Part shown: positions 61,115 to 64,000 of the stretch, piece after piece
Position numbering within the stretch: the first letter of the stretch is position 1
How the letters are laid out: every line of letters begins with the position of its first letter
Assembly (NCBI RefSeq): GCF_932526225.1
Contig: NC_064035.1
Location: 12,654,566-12,718,565 of the forward strand
Reading direction: 5' to 3'
Length of the DNA: 64,000 nt
DNA from: Nematostella vectensis
Lineage: Eukaryota; Cnidaria; Anthozoa; Actiniaria; Edwardsiidae
Position numbers and translations under genes: made by a program
Notes under the pieces: model-generated
Seen by the model: the letters and a program-made list of their open reading frames with translations, nothing else
What the model was told of the DNA's origin: nothing
Database searches by the model: none

Positions 61115-61308
61115 AACCAAAATAAGCTTTAGTATTTTTTGGTAGATGATCCGTTCTTGAAATATTGCAAATTGTAAGACTTGATTTGTCTGAAATTGCC
61201 CAATTTGGGCGAAATTGCTACTTTTTTCAAGATCTATATGGCAACTTTGCTCAATCATATCTCAAGAACGGATTATCTACCAAAAAAACTAAAGCTTATT
61301 TTGTTTTA
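61115..61308. mobile_element. inverted-repeat element of about 190 bp
   Basis: AATAAGCTTTAGTATTTTTT with GATCCGTTCTTGA at the left pairs with TCAAGAACGGAT and AAACTAAAGCTTATTTT at the right, arms of about 45 bp. Confidence 0.8.
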
Positions 61309-61566
61309 TATGATGCAAGAAACCTCTAGACAAAATATTTAAAAAATGTAAGCTAACACAACCTTTTTTTAATTTTGCCATTTTTTGCCAGTTTGCTCCT
61401 GTCCTCTCCTCTTTATTGTGTCGATATACGACTGGGTTCCCTGTGGGCACCTGGTAGGGGGCTGGTAAAGAGATAGTAGATAACTTCCGTGGAATGGCGT
61501 CGAAGAAGTAGGTCAAAAACACCATGATCTTCAATTATTAGCTAACGACAATGATCAATAAGTACC

Positions 61567-62897
61567 ATGAAGAATCTTCAAACAGCCTTTAGCTATGTCG
61601 CTACAAGCTCCGTACTAAGGACGAGGTTAAAGCATCTACAATTTATCGAGGAGCAAATCCGTAGAGCCCTGGAAATCCTGCCTACTTATGTTGTTGGTGC
61701 GGAAAAAGCTGGGCATCCCGTGAAATGTCTCTTGGACAATGCCTTGTCGAAACTTCACGATTTAACACTTCAATACAGAGAAGACGGTAAGTTTGGAGGA
61801 ATCATTCAATCTGACAGGTTATCCAGCACAAATCCATATCAACCTAGGGCGGATCATTCCAGGAGTTCTATGAAGTGTGTGCGTAGGAGGCAGGTGAAGG
61901 GGACATTGAGATATTCTTCTAAGTAGTTTGTTTTCTTTGTGACGAAATGCACAACATTAAAAGCTATCCTGTAAAACATTTGTGTTGATTGGTAGAAAAA
62001 GTGGAAAGAGTTTTGTTATTAGATAATTTTGATTGGCTATAAGTTTACATGTGAGAACAAGCTGCAATAAGTTGTAACTAGGCCCTGGGTAATCAATCGA
62101 TGAATCTGATTATCAATAGTAATCGGCAACTTCAGATAATAATCGATGGCAATGAATCGATTGATATCAGAAATCAATGGAAGGAAAATCTGTGACCTTT
62201 AATTGATTGTAATCGATTGGTTGCAAATTGATCAGTTTGTATCGATTGGTTTATAACTGTTCGTGCTGTCAATACTTACATGTATACTCTCATGTATATA
62301 TATTTAATTCCTTTTACCAATCATTTGGATTATTTGCGTGCTTGTTTTGCTTTTTTTAGATTTTGAACTCGTTTACACAAGTGCCTCTCTTTTTATGGGT
62401 CATAAACGTTTCCCCTTGCTGAACTTCAAAGGGACAACATTGATATCCCTTAACAACACATTGCACTTTCAGAATAGCTTCAGTTGTTTCCTATCCTTGT
62501 GGCCTTTCTTAAATAAACATCAACTTGTTCTATAATTGTAATGTTTATTTTGGCTAGACAAGACTCATTTTCTAGCAACTTGCTGTATATTATCCATGTC
62601 AAGCTTTTTTAGCATATAACACAAACCTCTGCCTTATTAGCAATAAGGTCTATTGATCTATTGAGGCCACTGGTTCTACTGCAAATAATTATGTGATTTA
62701 TAATTATTCTCTACAGTTAATGCTAGTCTAAAGGCTTCAAACATCACACAGGAAGAGCTCTCGGACTGGAAGCAGCTAGGAGAGGGGGGCTTTTCCAATG
62801 TTTTCAAGGCAAAGCTAAAAGGCAATGCAGTTGCTATCAAAGTTCTCAAGAACTTTGCAGAATCAAAAGCTCTGTTTATAGAAGGCAACTTACTGAG
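61567..62897 (+). CDS. protein kinase, 5' exons only (partial model)
   Basis: Two exons join in phase: 61567-61786 (ATG, 73 residues plus one base) and 62717-62897. Exon 1 encodes a helical N-terminus (LKHLQFIEEQIRRALEIL ... LSKLHDLTLQYRED) with no signal peptide. Exon 2 begins the kinase domain: a glycine-rich loop GEGGFSNVFKA, then VAIKVLKN with the VAIK lysine, then a stretch toward helix C (FIEGNLLR). The loop and the short lobe spacing suggest a tyrosine-kinase-like family Ser/Thr kinase (RIPK- or IRAK-type), but the HRD and DFG regions are not in the window. No further kinase exon is visible to 64000, so the rest lies beyond the right edge. An ATP-binding kinase is well supported; the subfamily is not. 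Confidence 0.75.
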
Positions 62898-63738
62898 GTA
62901 GGTTATTTGATATAGGTACAGTAAAAATAAAATAAAAACATTCACGCCTAAACAATGCTACAGCGTCTTTATTATTGCCTAATTAAAAATACATCAGTTT
63001 ATTTGCAAAAACTTTAAAATGACCACTCATGAGGTTTAATACCTTATTATCAATATTTTATCATATTATTGCATCTCATTCACTTGCTTGAATGAGCTGA
63101 TGTAAATCTATCTTTGAGTGTCTAGTTTTTCGTGGGATTATAAAATAGCGCTGTGATCTCTAAAATCCATTACATGACTTACACCTTATTACAGAGATTT
63201 ACAGTATCTATCTTTGTTTAAATTGACTTAAGTATTTATTACCTGGGTGTCTATAGAGCAGGATTCTACTAAATTGTCATTTGCATTGGTCTCTAACAAA
63301 GGTGAAAATTTGGAATAGTCATCTACCAGGGTTTTTTTGTGTACTAAGTTAAAAAAATATTTTGGAAGCAAGGGAAGAAATAAAACATGATTGAATTTAT
63401 AATTCTAGAATTACTGTAAGGATTCAATTTAATTTTTCGGGTCTTTGAAGAGGGGGCGCTCATCGGGTAGGGGGAGGGGTTATACGCAACTGTTAAAACA
63501 GTAAGTTCTCTTTCCAGCCACACATAAATGAACAGCTTAAAAAAGCATGCGCCAAAGCGTCAGCTTTGTACAAGGTACACAAATTCATTCTGCACGGCAT
63601 TATAATTAGATTATATAATGGCTATATATAAATATATTACCAGACCTAGAGTACCTTTATTATTAGGAATTTCAGATGAGCTTAATAACAAGCTAGAGGA
63701 AACCAACTATTACATACTTTAATCTAGCAAATATAGAG
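62898..63738. other. kinase intron, no features seen
   Basis: AT-rich sequence with a short G-rich run at about 63450. I found no exon continuing the kinase domain. Confidence 0.5.
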
Positions 63739-64000
63739 TCTCTATATTCAAGAAGGCAATTCCAAGCCATTGTAATCTTGTACAAATGTAATAACAGGCA
63801 AGGCCCAAGCTATCTTAGTAACCTATTCAATATTTTAACTGTAAATTATAATCTGTGAGGAAGTGGCTCTCGCCTTAAGCTGCCGCCTTTTAATTTAGAA
63901 TATTGCCACAAATCTTTCCCTTATATAGCCGCAATAATCTGGAACGAAACACCATTTAAAGTGAGGGAGACTAAAGACCCCCCTTTTAAACACTTGCTTT
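63739..64000 (+). pseudogene. decayed non-LTR retrotransposon reverse-transcriptase tail
   Basis: One plus frame runs from 63739 to the window edge: SLYSRRQFQAIVILYKC, GPSYLSNLF, then a single TGA where an Arg codon is usual, then SRLKLPPFNLEYC, KSFPYIAAIIWNETPF. This wording is typical of the region after the RT domain in CR1/L2/RTE-like elements of marine animals. The stop and the lack of upstream RT motifs in frame mark it as dead or 5' truncated. Confidence 0.65.

Larger units (their letters stand above)
59334..61566. other. intergenic gap, vWA paralogue B to kinase
   Basis: No coding exon is seen. It contains the promoter of paralogue B (minus strand, just right of 59334) and two inverted-repeat elements at 60400 and 61115. 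Confidence 0.6.

Overview
This is an intron-rich, AT-leaning metazoan nuclear window crowded with small inverted-repeat transposons, SINE-like pieces and minisatellites. Gene content (intraflagellar transport, exon junction complex, complex I assembly, secreted vWA proteins) and compact genes with short introns suggest an early-branching marine animal, most likely an anthozoan cnidarian such as a sea anemone. The organism is an inference; no marker gene proves it.

Layout. 1-6.8 kb: a minus-strand multi-exon gene of unknown identity that runs off the left edge. 9.0-15.1 kb: IFT43 (minus, 11 exons). 15.7-30.2 kb: CASC3/Barentsz (plus, 16 exons), head-to-head with IFT43; its introns hold a 1.8 kb foldback element with a decayed THAP-like segment and a 3.4 kb minisatellite of about 49-bp units. 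31.0-32.0 kb: a 63-bp minisatellite. 33.8-35.7 kb: RBBP9-type serine hydrolase (plus, 5 exons), tail-to-tail with a minus-strand three-OB-fold protein (36.0-38.6 kb, SHLD2-like candidate). 39.2-44.6 kb: NDUFAF5 (plus, 12 exons), head-to-head with the OB-fold gene. 44.8-59.3 kb: two tandem minus-strand paralogues encoding secreted vWA-domain proteins (hemicentin-like vWA) with the same four-exon, phase 1-0-1 structure, separated by a five-copy satellite of about 500 bp and a 32-bp minisatellite. 61.6-62.9 kb: the 5' part of a plus-strand protein kinase. 63.7-64.0 kb: a decayed non-LTR reverse-transcriptase tail.

The housekeeping genes do not form a pathway. Three promoter regions (IFT43/CASC3, RBBP9, OB-fold/NDUFAF5) carry a YY1-like ATGGC core whose ATG opens a tiny upstream ORF. 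The two vWA paralogues show sharply bounded near-identical tracts inside otherwise diverged exons, which suggests gene conversion.

Exon models were built by hand from reading frame, GT/AG (one GC/AG) sites and phase matching. Phases close for the five housekeeping genes and both vWA genes. Untranslated exons and transcription starts are not resolved.
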